A DNA stretch of 64,000 bases, taken from assembly GCA_047606825.1 (NCBI GenBank), contig JASGDY010000007.1, forward strand, positions 1 through 64,000, given 5' to 3'. The position numbers and the translations under genes are program-made. The stretch comes from Rhizosphaericola sp047606825 (GTDB lineage: Bacteria; Bacteroidota; Bacteroidia; Chitinophagales; Chitinophagaceae). Shown piece by piece: positions 1 through 7,742 of this stretch. The notes under the pieces were generated by a model that was not told the origin of the DNA, made no database searches, and worked only from the letters and a program-made list of their open reading frames with translations. Positions within the stretch are counted from its first letter, which is position 1. Every line of letters starts with the position of its first letter.

Positions 1-90
1 AACGTAGAAAATTTTATGCTGAAAAGGAAAAATGACAGAAAGCAGGTGCAGAAGTATTTTCATGCAACCCATGTTCAGTATGCAGCTTAG
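1..90 (+). CDS. 3' end of an unidentified gene (partial)
   Basis: The frame starting at base 1 stays open for 29 codons and ends at TAG 88-90. The residues are strongly basic (LKRKNDRKQVQKYF) and end HVQYAA. A strong bidirectional terminator lies about 70 bases downstream, which fits the end of a transcription unit entering from the left. Nothing can be said about function, and a chance open frame is possible. Confidence 0.3.
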   Translation, partial: NVENFMLKRKNDRKQVQKYFHATHVQYAA

Positions 91-160
91 AAGAATGATA
101 GGGCTTAAATAACTAAACGATTAATAATAGTGATACGATTGAATCGTAATAACTTGAAAT

Positions 161-204
161 AACATAAAACGTCCCGGCGATTGCCGGGGCGTTTTATGTT
201 ATTT
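161..204. terminator. Bidirectional Rho-independent terminator
   Basis: The arms AACATAAAACG and CGTTTTATGTT flank a GC-rich core (CCCGGC / GCCGGG) with a four-base loop, and T-rich sequence lies on both sides. It separates the rightward partial gene at the window start from leftward relics beyond it. Confidence 0.85.
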
Positions 205-362
205 TAATCCACTATATAAGTTATCTTTTGTAACTGTCGGAAGACAATAGGTTGGTTGTTTTGGATGGCTGGTTCCCATTTGCCAGATTTTTGAATCATG
301 CGGACGACTTCTTCCGCTGTGCCATAACCGAGATTGTTGAGTGCTTTCGTTTCTGAATTATA
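204..362 (-). pseudogene. Relic of an energy-transducer TonB C-terminal domain
   Basis: The minus strand encodes about 52 residues ending in a stop at 204-206: LNNLGYGTAEEVVRMIQ, then KSGKWEPAIQNNQPIV and ITYIVD. The GYG...EEVVR-(I)-KWEPAIQN-QPI pattern is the TonB C-terminal domain as found in Bacteroidota energy transducers. No start codon is available, because an in-frame TAA (363-365) closes the frame upstream, so the N-terminal membrane anchor and proline-rich region are missing. The family match is from motif memory, not a search. Reading: a 5'-deleted tonB-like gene. Confidence 0.45.
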
Positions 363-475
363 TTATTATGAGTTATACATGAATAAAAAGATTCGGATAA
401 AAATGTTTTGTGCGTGATATATATACAAGGAGTAGCCATCCTATGAGGGAGCATAGAGACCTACATCTTAGCTCG

Positions 476-1726
476 TCATTCCTCTTCCGATATTTCCAAT
501 AATCGTTTTTTTACATTTAAACGTATCTCATCTACTCTTCGAGAGGCTATTTTTATCGGTAAATCCAAAATTGACCGACCAGTCTTTTCAGCAAGAGTAA
601 GGTTGCCTGTTTCTATATAATAATGGAACAATTGATATCTAAGATAAAAGCGATTGGGTGTAATATTGACAGCCTGTCTATAGCAATATTCGGCTTTCTG
701 GTTTTGATGCAAATGCCAATAACAATCTCCTAATGCCATATAATTAAAACTATTGTTGTCTATTTTAATCAATCGTCCCAAAAGAAAATTTGCTGACTTA
801 TAGTCTTCTCTATTCTTTAACAAAGCCGCAAAATCGAATAAATATTGTGGATTGTTTTTCATCGACGGATATAGACTCCTATATCCATTCTCTGCCTCAC
901 GCAGATAACCCGCCCCTGTCTGCATTGAAAGTTCATTGAGTTGACGCTTATGTATTATTCTTTTAATTTGGGTTAGGTTCAACTTCAAGCAACCTACAAG
1001 AATGAGCGATAAATAAATGACATATAGTCCCATTTCTTTGAAATGCTTTCTTTGCCATACGTTATATGTTATTATTACTAAACAAACAATGAAGATTATT
1101 ACTATGGTGAGCCTATCGGATATGTGCGTAAAAAATGCCGCGACCAAAATGGCGACACTTACACTTTGGGCAACAGCCAAAAGCAAATTGGCTGGCTTAT
1201 TTGGCGACCTATGGACGATATACAACCTATACAAACCCCAAAAAAGAAAAGTCAGTATGACAAAACCAAAAACGCCGGCTTCGATGACAAACTGAAAGTA
1301 GTCGTTAAAAGCAAATTTATTGTTGTCCGCCAATAGTAATTCTTTGTTCGTATATTTTCCAGCTTCAAAATACGCCGCTTGGTAGTTTTTGTAAACAATC
1401 GGGTATTGACCAATACCAATGCCCGTCAACCAATTGTCTTTCAAAACCCGGAAAGATATTTTGTATATCAGCAATCTACCCAAAGAAGAATCGGATTTTA
1501 TCCCAAACGTAAGCAATAAAAAAACAAGCAACAGCAATATTAAGCAAACAACAATATGCTTTAACGAGAACTTTGCCACATCGGCAGTTAAAACAAAAAA
1601 TCCAATCAAAAAACCAACAACAAACGACCTGTTACCAAGTAGAATGGACAAGACAATGCCTATGGCAGCAATAATAAGATATGGTTTGAATGTCATATCT
1701 ATCCGTTTCACTTTTAAGTAGGGCAA
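476..1726 (-). CDS. O-antigen ligase-like (Wzy_C) membrane protein with TPR tail, probably 5'-truncated
   Basis: This 416-residue membrane protein has about four hydrophobic segments before residue 90 and around 150-170 and 180-240. It contains the Wzy_C-type stretch DNWLTGIGIGQYPIVYKNYQ followed by NDYFQFVIEAGVFGFVI, which is characteristic of O-antigen ligases/polymerases. Residues 265-400 are soluble and repeat-like (NYMALGDCYWHLHQNQKAEY), consistent with tetratricopeptide repeats. Family members normally have 10-12 membrane helices, and the GNRSFVVGFLIG segment that here lies near residue 31 corresponds to the SRTxxLAL element found mid-protein. The first half therefore appears to be missing. 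Only 89 bases separate it from the divergent gene at 1816. It may be nonfunctional. Confidence 0.6.
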   Translation of the reverse strand: MPYLKVKRIDMTFKPYLIIAAIGIVLSILLGNRSFVVGFLIGFFVLTADVAKFSLKHIVVCLILLLLVFLLLTFGIKSDSSLGRLLIYKISFRVLKDNWLTGIGIGQYPIVYKNYQAAYFEAGKYTNKELLLADNNKFAFNDYFQFVIEAGVFGFVILTFLFWGLYRLYIVHRSPNKPANLLLAVAQSVSVAILVAAFFTHISDRLTIVIIFIVCLVIITYNVWQRKHFKEMGLYVIYLSLILVGCLKLNLTQIKRIIHKRQLNELSMQTGAGYLREAENGYRSLYPSMKNNPQYLFDFAALLKNREDYKSANFLLGRLIKIDNNSFNYMALGDCYWHLHQNQKAEYCYRQAVNITPNRFYLRYQLFHYYIETGNLTLAEKTGRSILDLPIKIASRRVDEIRLNVKKRLLEISEEE

Positions 1727-1815
1727 TCGCGATTTCTCCTTTTTGATTTGGTCAAAAAATATTCTTGTTGTTACAACTGCAATAGTATATCTTTAACACG
1801 AAGAAAAAAACCAAA

Positions 1816-3459
1816 ATGAAACAAACCAGGTTGTTTGCGTTAGCCAGCCTGATTGCCGTGAGTTTGCTTGCCGTGTTCATCTATTCATGCAACAAAAAGA
1901 CGGACATCATGCGCGAGCCTTACTACGTGACCAGCACCAGCCTTGACATAAAGGCGGCGAAGGAGTACTACAAATTGTTGAAAGCCGAGACGGGCACCGA
2001 GGCACGGTCGGTCAACCCCGGCAAACATGACCATCCCAACAACAAGTACCTGATGTTCGGAAAGGCGGTCGAGGGCAGGAGCGACGCGTTTTCCGTAGTG
2101 GAAGTGCCGCTGTATTATAACCGCAAAGTGACAACCGTGATTGCACGACTGGACACCGGAATGCTGACCAAGGAACAGGAAGTGCGCATCACCAACGCGA
2201 GCCTTACGCGGGTCATCTTTTACAGGGACGAGCATACGGGCAAGGTGAGCCAGTACATTGCCAACTACATCCCCGACCTTGCGTACCTCGACAAGGTAGG
2301 CAACGACATCAGCCACAACAGCATCTTCCACATCGACACGGCATTCAGTGGCTACATCAAGTACTCAACCTGGGACGGCAAATCGCTGAAGCTGTTCAAG
2401 ATAAGGCATGGGAAAGGTGTAAAACGCTACAAATACAGCACTGCCATCAGCGCAGAAGAAGTGGCACGCCGGGCGGCAAGGTTCAAACAGCAACAAGCGA
2501 CGGCATCAACAACCTCGTCAACCGTGGCTCGCAATACATATCAGGTATGCGACAACGAGTTGGTATCCACGGTGGTGATTAATGACTGCGAACTGGTAGA
2601 TCCGGAATCATACGACGTGGTGTGTACAAGTTACACGGTCGATGTCTATGAACAAGTGTGCTATGAATACGACGATGGGAACGACGATGCAAACGACGAT
2701 TATGGAGATGACGAAGGAGACGACGGCTTTTATTATCCCTGCGATGACCCAACCAATTTTAACCTGCCGGAATGCGGGGGCGATACGCAGGAGACTCCTC
2801 CCCAACCAGACGACGGATGCGCAACAGCGCAGGCACAATATGTTACCAACATAGCCAATACGCCCGGATACAGTAGCGGTTTAGCCTTATTGAACAATGC
2901 CATGGTCGGCAACAATGACGAACACTCCGTAGCTTTCAACAAAGATGCGAACGGAAATATAATGGCGCCAACAACAGTTAGTACTGGTGGGGAAACCAGT
3001 ACATCAACCCCCATTAACAATAATACAGTTGCAACCCTTCATAACCACAATGACGGCAGGCCGCCATCGGTGGGGGACATCTATGGATTGATAGAGGGAA
3101 ACAAAGACCACCCAAACTTTGTCGCAAAATATGTTAAGGTCGGCAATACGATGTATGCCCTTGTAATGACAGACGCTGCCGCTGCAGCAAGTTTTGTGGC
3201 AAATTATCCTGAATATGTACCGTCTGGAGGAGGTTCTCCTGGGTTTCCTGATGACTTGAATAACAAATGGAGTGATATGTTTTTTGGAAATGGTGCGCCA
3301 ACCAACGAAGAAACAGCTACTGCATATATTTTAGATAAATACAATATAGGAGTCGCATTAGTAAAACAAAATGCTAATGGGAGTTTCTCTAAATTAGGTG
3401 CCGTTAAAACAGGAAGTGATGAAAGCCCAATATACACAGAAACAAATTGTAATAATTAG
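1816..3459 (+). CDS. Surface lipoprotein with acidic linker and JAMM-like C-terminal domain
   Basis: The protein has 547 residues. A lipoprotein signal peptide ends at the lipobox SC (Cys about 26, YSCNKKTD). Residues 27-215 form an unrecognised N-terminal domain. A low-complexity acidic linker rich in D, G and Y lies near residues 283-310. The C-terminal domain carries His409-x-His411-x6-Ser418-x2-Asp421 (HNHNDGRPPSVGD), with a candidate Glu369 forty residues upstream. This resembles the JAMM/MPN metalloprotease signature E-xn-HxH-x7-S-x2-D, but with one residue fewer in the spacer. The first two thirds of the gene are GC-richer than the last third, as if it were composite. The small exported gene at 3473 follows within 13 bases. 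Metal binding and peptidase activity are inferred from the motif only. Confidence 0.6.
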   Translation: MKQTRLFALASLIAVSLLAVFIYSCNKKTDIMREPYYVTSTSLDIKAAKEYYKLLKAETGTEARSVNPGKHDHPNNKYLMFGKAVEGRSDAFSVVEVPLYYNRKVTTVIARLDTGMLTKEQEVRITNASLTRVIFYRDEHTGKVSQYIANYIPDLAYLDKVGNDISHNSIFHIDTAFSGYIKYSTWDGKSLKLFKIRHGKGVKRYKYSTAISAEEVARRAARFKQQQATASTTSSTVARNTYQVCDNELVSTVVINDCELVDPESYDVVCTSYTVDVYEQVCYEYDDGNDDANDDYGDDEGDDGFYYPCDDPTNFNLPECGGDTQETPPQPDDGCATAQAQYVTNIANTPGYSSGLALLNNAMVGNNDEHSVAFNKDANGNIMAPTTVSTGGETSTSTPINNNTVATLHNHNDGRPPSVGDIYGLIEGNKDHPNFVAKYVKVGNTMYALVMTDAAAAASFVANYPEYVPSGGGSPGFPDDLNNKWSDMFFGNGAPTNEETATAYILDKYNIGVALVKQNANGSFSKLGAVKTGSDESPIYTETNCNN

Positions 3460-3465
3460 AAAAAC

Positions 3466-3589
3466 AAAATATATGAAAACAACAATTAGGTTAGTGAGCT
3501 TATTTCTTATGTTTATTTTTGGCATCTCATGCAAAGCCCAGTTAATGCAAACGCTTAACGATGCAGATAAAATCCAGTCAAATAAAGAA
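3466..3589 (+). repeat. 124-bp direct repeat, copy 1
   Basis: This segment covers the translation start and first 39 codons of the small exported gene. It recurs at 3906-4029 with two mismatches seen, which implies a recent tandem duplication with a 440-base period. Confidence 0.9.
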
Positions 3590-3907
3590 TATTATGTAGG
3601 TAAACCGTTAAGTGTTTTACTGAAAGATATTAAGCCTAAAATCATAACGTATTCTCCGTTGCCCGATGCAACGGCAACGAAAACGGCGGGTCTTTCATTA
3701 CTGTTTGAAAGCTATCCCAACCATTTACGTAAAACTTCTGATATAAAAAGAGGCAAGGATGGTCCAGCAGTGATTGGCGTTTACTTTACGGATATAGGTG
3801 CCGTACATAACATTATTAAGAACAGGCGTGGACAATGGACTCAAGGTCTTTCAGATTCATTAAGTAACCTAATCATTAAAAGGGTGCATGCTTACGGAAA
3901 AAATTAA
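3473..3907 (+). CDS. Small exported protein, possible partner of the JAMM-like lipoprotein
   Basis: The protein has 144 residues. The start was chosen at ATG 3473 because MKTTIRLVSLFLMFIFGISC is an ideal signal peptide with a lipobox-like SC; an upstream in-frame ATG (3398) would overlap the preceding gene. The mature part contains YYVGKPLSVLLKDIKPKI and ends IIKRVHAYGKN. I recall similar short exported proteins with a VGKPL..LL..IKP motif next to JAMM-like lipoproteins in other Bacteroidota, but could not check. Base composition is AT-rich like its 3' neighbours and unlike the front of the lipoprotein gene. Function unknown. Confidence 0.6.
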   Translation: MKTTIRLVSLFLMFIFGISCKAQLMQTLNDADKIQSNKEYYVGKPLSVLLKDIKPKIITYSPLPDATATKTAGLSLLFESYPNHLRKTSDIKRGKDGPAVIGVYFTDIGAVHNIIKNRRGQWTQGLSDSLSNLIIKRVHAYGKN

Positions 3908-4029
3908 AATATATGAAAACAACAATTAGGTTAGTAAGCTTATTTCTTATGTTTATTTTTGGCATCTCATGCAAAGCCCAGTTGATGCAAACGCTTAACG
4001 ATGCAGATAAAATCCAGTCAAATAAAGAA
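3906..4029 (+). repeat. 124-bp direct repeat, copy 2
   Basis: This is the second copy of 3466-3589. It ends abruptly after AATAAAGAA, where sequence unrelated to copy 1 begins. Confidence 0.9.
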
Positions 4030-4035
4030 ACGTAA
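3913..4035 (+). pseudogene. Truncated duplicate of the small exported gene
   Basis: This frame repeats the first 39 codons of the gene at 3473, including the whole signal peptide, then adds one codon (ACG) and stops at TAA 4033-4035. The product would be a 40-residue signal peptide plus stub. It was created by the duplication and is not expected to be functional. Confidence 0.75.
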
Positions 4036-4219
4036 ACATTTTATTATATTATCGCTGAGCTTCTTGTCATTTTTCTTTGGATTCTCGCAAAAGGCGGATA
4101 CGTCATTTATAAGAAACGAAAAAGGAACTAATATTATTCTCTTGAAAGATAGCAGGTCTCGTATTTATGATCAATTGGCGAACAACAACAAAGCACTTAT
4201 TAATGTGAGCAAGATATAG
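4001..4219 (+). pseudogene. 5'-replaced remnant of another small exported gene
   Basis: The frame encodes a basic n-region and hydrophobic core (KKRKHFIILSLSFLSFFFGF) followed by SQKADTSFIRNEKG and ending INVSKI, 72 codons from ATG 4001. That ATG lies inside the 124-bp repeat in a different frame, so the original start and upstream region have been replaced. It looks like a different secreted protein joined by recombination to the duplicated leader of its neighbour. The hybrid frame could still be translated. Product unrecognised. Confidence 0.4.
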
Positions 4220-4353
4220 TACGGATTTTATTTTCCGAATCCCAATTTTATCAATGCTTTCAGAATTACAAATGCGTACTAATTTACTAAACGATTAATA
4301 TGTATTGTAAGAAGTATTTATAGGGTTACCATATTTCCTTTATGCTTATCTCT

Positions 4354-4860
4354 CTATTTCTCCAAATCACCCTTCAACTTTTCCAACGCCTTTTCCATCG
4401 AAGGTCCCAATACTTTTTCCTGTAAGCTCGCGCCGATGCGCTGCCAGGGATACCAGTTCAGTTCCTGCGAAAAAGACCAGCGCACCGTCCAGCCATTGGG
4501 AACGGCATTGCTCGGCACCAGCAAAAAATCACTCGTCTGCGGATTGCCGCGCGTCCCCTGCCAAGTCGTCGCCATCGTGCTGTCGTTGAGTTCGGTAATC
4601 GTCACGCGGCTGTGCCCAATCTGCGCACTCGCACCTTTTTTGTTGGAATATTTGGTAAAAAACGCGACGGCCTGCGCGGAGTCCACCATCCATTGGTTCC
4701 AACTGTGGATGTCCGAAATGTATTGGAAAATCGAATCCTTTGGCGCACGTATGTCCACCTGCCTTACGACAGTCACACGGGAAGAAAACAGCATCCCGAT
4801 GCCCGTAATCAACAGGAACAAAACCACTAAACTAATAATCGCAAAACGTGCTGATTTCAT
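4354..4860 (-). CDS. SRPBCC-family membrane-anchored protein (polyketide cyclase/START-like fold)
   Basis: The protein has 168 residues. One N-terminal membrane helix (residues 7-27) is followed by VVRQVDIRAPKDSIFQYISD and the W-x-x-W...D region (HSWNQWMVD), the usual opening of SRPBCC domains. MATTWQGTRGN, GWTVRWSFSQELNWYPW and a C-terminal helix KALEKLKGDLEK follow. SRPBCC proteins bind hydrophobic ligands in a helix-grip fold, but the ligand here is unknown. It stands alone, with a dispersed AT repeat and a palindromic repeat upstream. Confidence 0.8.
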   Translation of the reverse strand: MKSARFAIISLVVLFLLITGIGMLFSSRVTVVRQVDIRAPKDSIFQYISDIHSWNQWMVDSAQAVAFFTKYSNKKGASAQIGHSRVTITELNDSTMATTWQGTRGNPQTSDFLLVPSNAVPNGWTVRWSFSQELNWYPWQRIGASLQEKVLGPSMEKALEKLKGDLEK

Positions 4861-4895
4861 TTGTTTCTATATTAAAAGGCAAAAGTTAATTTGAT

Positions 4896-4923
4896 GATTT
4901 GGTAATTCGACAATTTGATAATT
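4896..4923. repeat. Dispersed AT-rich repeat, copy A
   Basis: This 28-base segment (GATTTGGTAATTCG followed by ACAATTTGATAATT) matches 30370-30397 with three mismatches. At 30409-30427 the same motif is also present inverted. It is intergenic, upstream of the SRPBCC gene, and of unknown role. Confidence 0.55.
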
Positions 4924-4945
4924 AAAAAACTGTCCACTCAGCTAT

Positions 4946-4984
4946 TTCCGCACAGTCCCCGCCGCGGGAGACTGTGCGGAGAAG
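4946..4984. repeat. Core palindrome of the MITE-like element (partial copy)
   Basis: TCCGCACAGTC...GACTGTGCGGA surrounds a GC-rich centre. This is the internal hairpin of the 140-bp elements at 8431-8570 and 50363-50502 without their terminal repeats. It lies between the SRPBCC gene and the ABC permease gene. Confidence 0.7.
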
Positions 4985-5029
4985 CGCAATTGTTTTCATA
5001 AACCATTCATCATAAATCACATATCCCAA

Positions 5030-6136
5030 TCATTCCCACCGGAACGTCTTAATCGCCACGGCGTACACAATCACGCCCCAAATCGTCAGGTTGAGCAAGT
5101 CGGGCCAACATGAAAGCAAACTTGCTCCTTCAAACGAAACATTGCGCATCGCGTTGTTGAAATGCGTCAACGGCAGCAGGTTACAGATATGTTGCAACCA
5201 TGTCGGAAACGTATCAACCGGAAAAAAAGTGCCCGCCAACAAAAACTGCGGCATCGTAAAGATATTGGCGAGCGGCGGCACCGTGCTTTCCGTCCGCGCC
5301 ACGCTGCCGACGATAAAGCCACAGCCCATGAATATCACCAGCGAGAAAAAACTCAACAGCATGATATTGAAAAACGTGAAAACGCCGTGTACCAAGGTAA
5401 ACTTGAAACACACAACGCCTACCGCCAATATGATGATTGCCGTCAACATCTGGAAAATAACGCGGCTCAGCGCCTCGCCCAATACAATGTATGTCCGTGA
5501 AATTGGCGTCGCGAAAAACCGTTTCAACACCAGTTGCTGCCGCAGGTTGAAAAACAAAAACGCCACACCGAAAATCCCCGCCGCCAACAACGAAAAACCC
5601 ATCATGCCCGGCAATATAAAATCAATCATTTTGTATTCACGGCCGGGGATGACCTGCACGTCGGGGATGAGCCGCGCGATGGAAGTTGCCTGTGGGTACA
5701 AGGTTTTGTTGAGGCTGTTGATCTGCGCGTCCAGCATGGTTTTCAGCACGGAAACGTTCTGCGGTGTGACGGCGTTGGAGGTCGTGATGCTGACTTGGTA
5801 AGGCGGGTTTGGGAGGTTGGTTTTCTGGATGTTGACGATGCCGACGATACGTCCTTTTTCGAGGTCTTCCTTGATTTGTTCGGCTGGTTTGGACACTACG
5901 TCAAAGCCCTGCGCATGCGCTATCTGCAAATAAATCGGGTTGGTGCTGTCCGTCCGTCTGTCAAAAGCAATTTTGAGGGAGATACCATTGCCGCCGTCCA
6001 TAAAACCAAATACCAATATGAACACCAACGGAAACCCGATGCTGAACATGATGGATGACGGGCTGCGCATCGTCGCCTGTAAACTTCCTTTCGTGATGGC
6101 CAGCATGGCGTGCCATTGGGTGTATTTTCCTGCCAT
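5030..6136 (-). CDS. ABC-2 type transporter permease
   Basis: The protein has 368 residues from ATG 6134-6136 (MAGKYTQWHAML), chosen because AGGAAAAAG lies just upstream; a longer frame to 6199 lacks a ribosome site. One membrane helix near residues 30-46 (FSIGFPLVFILVFGFMDGG) is followed by a long extracytoplasmic loop (about 50-190). Five more helices follow, including FILPGMMGFSLLAAGIFGVAFLFF and ANIFTMPQFLLAGTFFPVDTFP. This is the layout of the ABC-2/DrrB-NodJ-YhhJ permeases used for drug, polysaccharide or polymer export. No ATPase gene is adjacent, so the partner must be elsewhere. Substrate unknown. Confidence 0.85.
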   Translation of the reverse strand: MAGKYTQWHAMLAITKGSLQATMRSPSSIMFSIGFPLVFILVFGFMDGGNGISLKIAFDRRTDSTNPIYLQIAHAQGFDVVSKPAEQIKEDLEKGRIVGIVNIQKTNLPNPPYQVSITTSNAVTPQNVSVLKTMLDAQINSLNKTLYPQATSIARLIPDVQVIPGREYKMIDFILPGMMGFSLLAAGIFGVAFLFFNLRQQLVLKRFFATPISRTYIVLGEALSRVIFQMLTAIIILAVGVVCFKFTLVHGVFTFFNIMLLSFFSLVIFMGCGFIVGSVARTESTVPPLANIFTMPQFLLAGTFFPVDTFPTWLQHICNLLPLTHFNNAMRNVSFEGASLLSCWPDLLNLTIWGVIVYAVAIKTFRWE

Positions 6137-6279
6137 AGATTCTTTTTCCTGTTGAGGTCGCAAAAATAGGAACTTAGAACTTAGAAAAGGTAAAAGCATT
6201 TAGCTGCCGCAATATTGGTGCAGCGTGTCTTATGGGAATAAATAAGCTCAGTCTATAACTGGGCAACAACAGTCTTTGG

Positions 6280-6298
6280 GGCAAGTTACAAACTTGCC
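6280..6298. repeat. Short perfect hairpin in the epsC-permease intergenic region
   Basis: GGCAAGTT-ACA-AACTTGCC forms an 8-bp perfect stem. It lies 3' of epsC (minus strand) without a clear U-tract, so it may be an RNA-stabilising hairpin or REP-like repeat rather than a classical terminator. Confidence 0.4.
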
Positions 6299-6349
6299 TT
6301 GTCTACCGTCCCAAGTTGCACTATACTTACAACAGCTAGGGAGCGGAAC

Positions 6350-7159
6350 CTATGACAGCGGTTTGGAGTCGATGAATTTGGAGTTTGGCTGGTGATAGAC
6401 TTTGGTGTAGGGCTCTACACTACTTGTAAGCCATACGTTACCGCCAATGGTCGAGTGGTGTCCAACCCTCGTTTCTCCCCCCAGTATGGTAGCTCCAGCA
6501 TATATGATGACATAATCCTCGATTGTCGGGTGGCGTTGTACGCCGGCCAGTGTTTTGTCGACGCTTAGGGAGCCGAGCGTAACACCTTGGTACAGTTTGA
6601 CGTAATCGCCGATGACACAGGTTTCCCCAATCACGATTCCGGTGCCATGGTCGATGTGCAGGTACTTCCCGATGCGGGCCCCAGGATGGATGTCAATCCC
6701 TGTCCGTTCATGGGCATACTCTGTCAATATACGCGGAATCAAAGGCAATCCGTCCTCCCACAGTTGGTGCGCGAGCCTGTAGATACAGATCGCCAAAAAA
6801 CCGGGATAGGTACGTATGACTTCATGGATGCTCTGTGCGGCAGGATCGCCCTCAAATATGGCTTCGGCATCCATCTTCATCCATTCATACAACCTAGGCA
6901 ACGCGTCGAAAAAATGCGTTATGATATAGACAAGGTCACAGCCTTCGCAGTCCTTGCTTTTTAACAACACGTCGTACAGTTCATTTTCCAAAAGTTTAAA
7001 ACTTGCCTTCAAGGCCTCAACCGACTGTAATTTTTTGGAACTCCGCTCGGGAAACAGCAAACGGAACACTTCCCTACCCCATTCCCAGATACGTACATTA
7101 CTGGGTACATCCTGCGCTTCCTTATGTTTTGCAAACAGATATTGATAAAAGTCTTCCAT
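6350..7159 (-). CDS. epsC: Serine O-acetyltransferase EpsC
   Basis: The protein has 269 residues. It acetylates L-serine with acetyl-CoA to give O-acetylserine, the first committed step of cysteine synthesis, in the cytosol. An N-terminal helical region (1-140) is followed by left-handed beta-helix hexapeptide repeats from about residue 150: GIDIHPGARIGKYLHIDHGTG, GETCVIGDYVKLYQGVTLG and GATILGGETRVGHHSTIGGN. The His-Asp active-site pair in HIDHGTG is intact. The length and N-terminal helical domain match the EpsC subgroup rather than classical CysE. No cysK lies nearby; the gene stands alone between palindromes. Confidence 0.92.
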   Translation of the reverse strand: MEDFYQYLFAKHKEAQDVPSNVRIWEWGREVFRLLFPERSSKKLQSVEALKASFKLLENELYDVLLKSKDCEGCDLVYIITHFFDALPRLYEWMKMDAEAIFEGDPAAQSIHEVIRTYPGFLAICIYRLAHQLWEDGLPLIPRILTEYAHERTGIDIHPGARIGKYLHIDHGTGIVIGETCVIGDYVKLYQGVTLGSLSVDKTLAGVQRHPTIEDYVIIYAGATILGGETRVGHHSTIGGNVWLTSSVEPYTKVYHQPNSKFIDSKPLS

Positions 7160-7232
7160 GTCTTACTGTATCTTTCCGCAAAAATATTGGTTTTCTACCA
7201 CTATGTAAATATAGTAGACAATTATATTTGTA

Positions 7233-7290
7233 CCACCAAAGGGAAGGGCGGACTTTTTCTTGAAGAAAAGTCCGCCCTTCCCTTTGGTGG
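7233..7290. terminator. 25-bp perfect palindrome, probable bidirectional terminator
   Basis: The arms are 7233-7257 and 7266-7290, perfectly complementary over 25 bases (CCACCAAAGGGAAGGGCGGA and its complement, plus CTTTT/AAAAG), with an 8-base loop. It sits between the end of the SH3/BON gene (7300) and the start of epsC (7159). The stem is far longer than needed for termination and could be a mobile REP-type palindrome used as one. Confidence 0.7.
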
Positions 7291-7299
7291 TCGCATTTA

Positions 7300-7725
7300 T
7301 TATCCGGCAACAGGTTCCAGGTATTGCGCGTAGGCATAGCCTTCTTCACCGTCGTTGTCTTTCACGAGCCACCATTGTTCGCTTGCCTTGCTCAGCAGTG
7401 TAATCGTGTCACCGTGGGCAGCTTTGCCGACGATGGGTTGGTCAGTGCCGGGGCCTTTTCGGATATTGAGGTTGGATTCCTGCGTTACGACCTTGACCTT
7501 GCCGCCATCCACGGCATTGCCGACATTGACGTCCAATATCAAGTCACCTGTGCGGAAGTCGGGGTCGATGGTGTTGTAGGTATCCCACAACTGGTTTTTC
7601 ACGTCGGCGGACGGCGCCTCGCCGGAGATGTACAGGATATTGTCCTGTTCCTTCACGTTCAGGTTGCTGACGCCGGCAGTCGTCGCCTGGCTGATAAGTT
7701 GCTGGTATTTATCTTGTAGAGCCAT
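7300..7725 (-). CDS. BON-like plus bacterial SH3 domain protein
   Basis: The protein has 141 residues. The N-terminal half (about 20-70) resembles a BON-type element (NLNVKEQDNILYISGEAPSA). The C-terminal half is a bacterial SH3 domain (VVTQESNLNIRKGPGTDQPI, then WWLVKDNDGEEGYAYAQYL). It has no signal peptide and is therefore predicted cytosolic, or translocated by an unknown route. SH3b domains usually bind peptide or cell-wall ligands. It follows the two-BON lipoprotein gene by 17 bases and is probably co-transcribed with it. Such pairs are often osmotic or envelope-stress genes; that role is inference. Confidence 0.75.
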   Translation of the reverse strand: MALQDKYQQLISQATTAGVSNLNVKEQDNILYISGEAPSADVKNQLWDTYNTIDPDFRTGDLILDVNVGNAVDGGKVKVVTQESNLNIRKGPGTDQPIVGKAAHGDTITLLSKASEQWWLVKDNDGEEGYAYAQYLEPVAG

Positions 7726-7742
7726 GGTATTGGTTTTACGGA

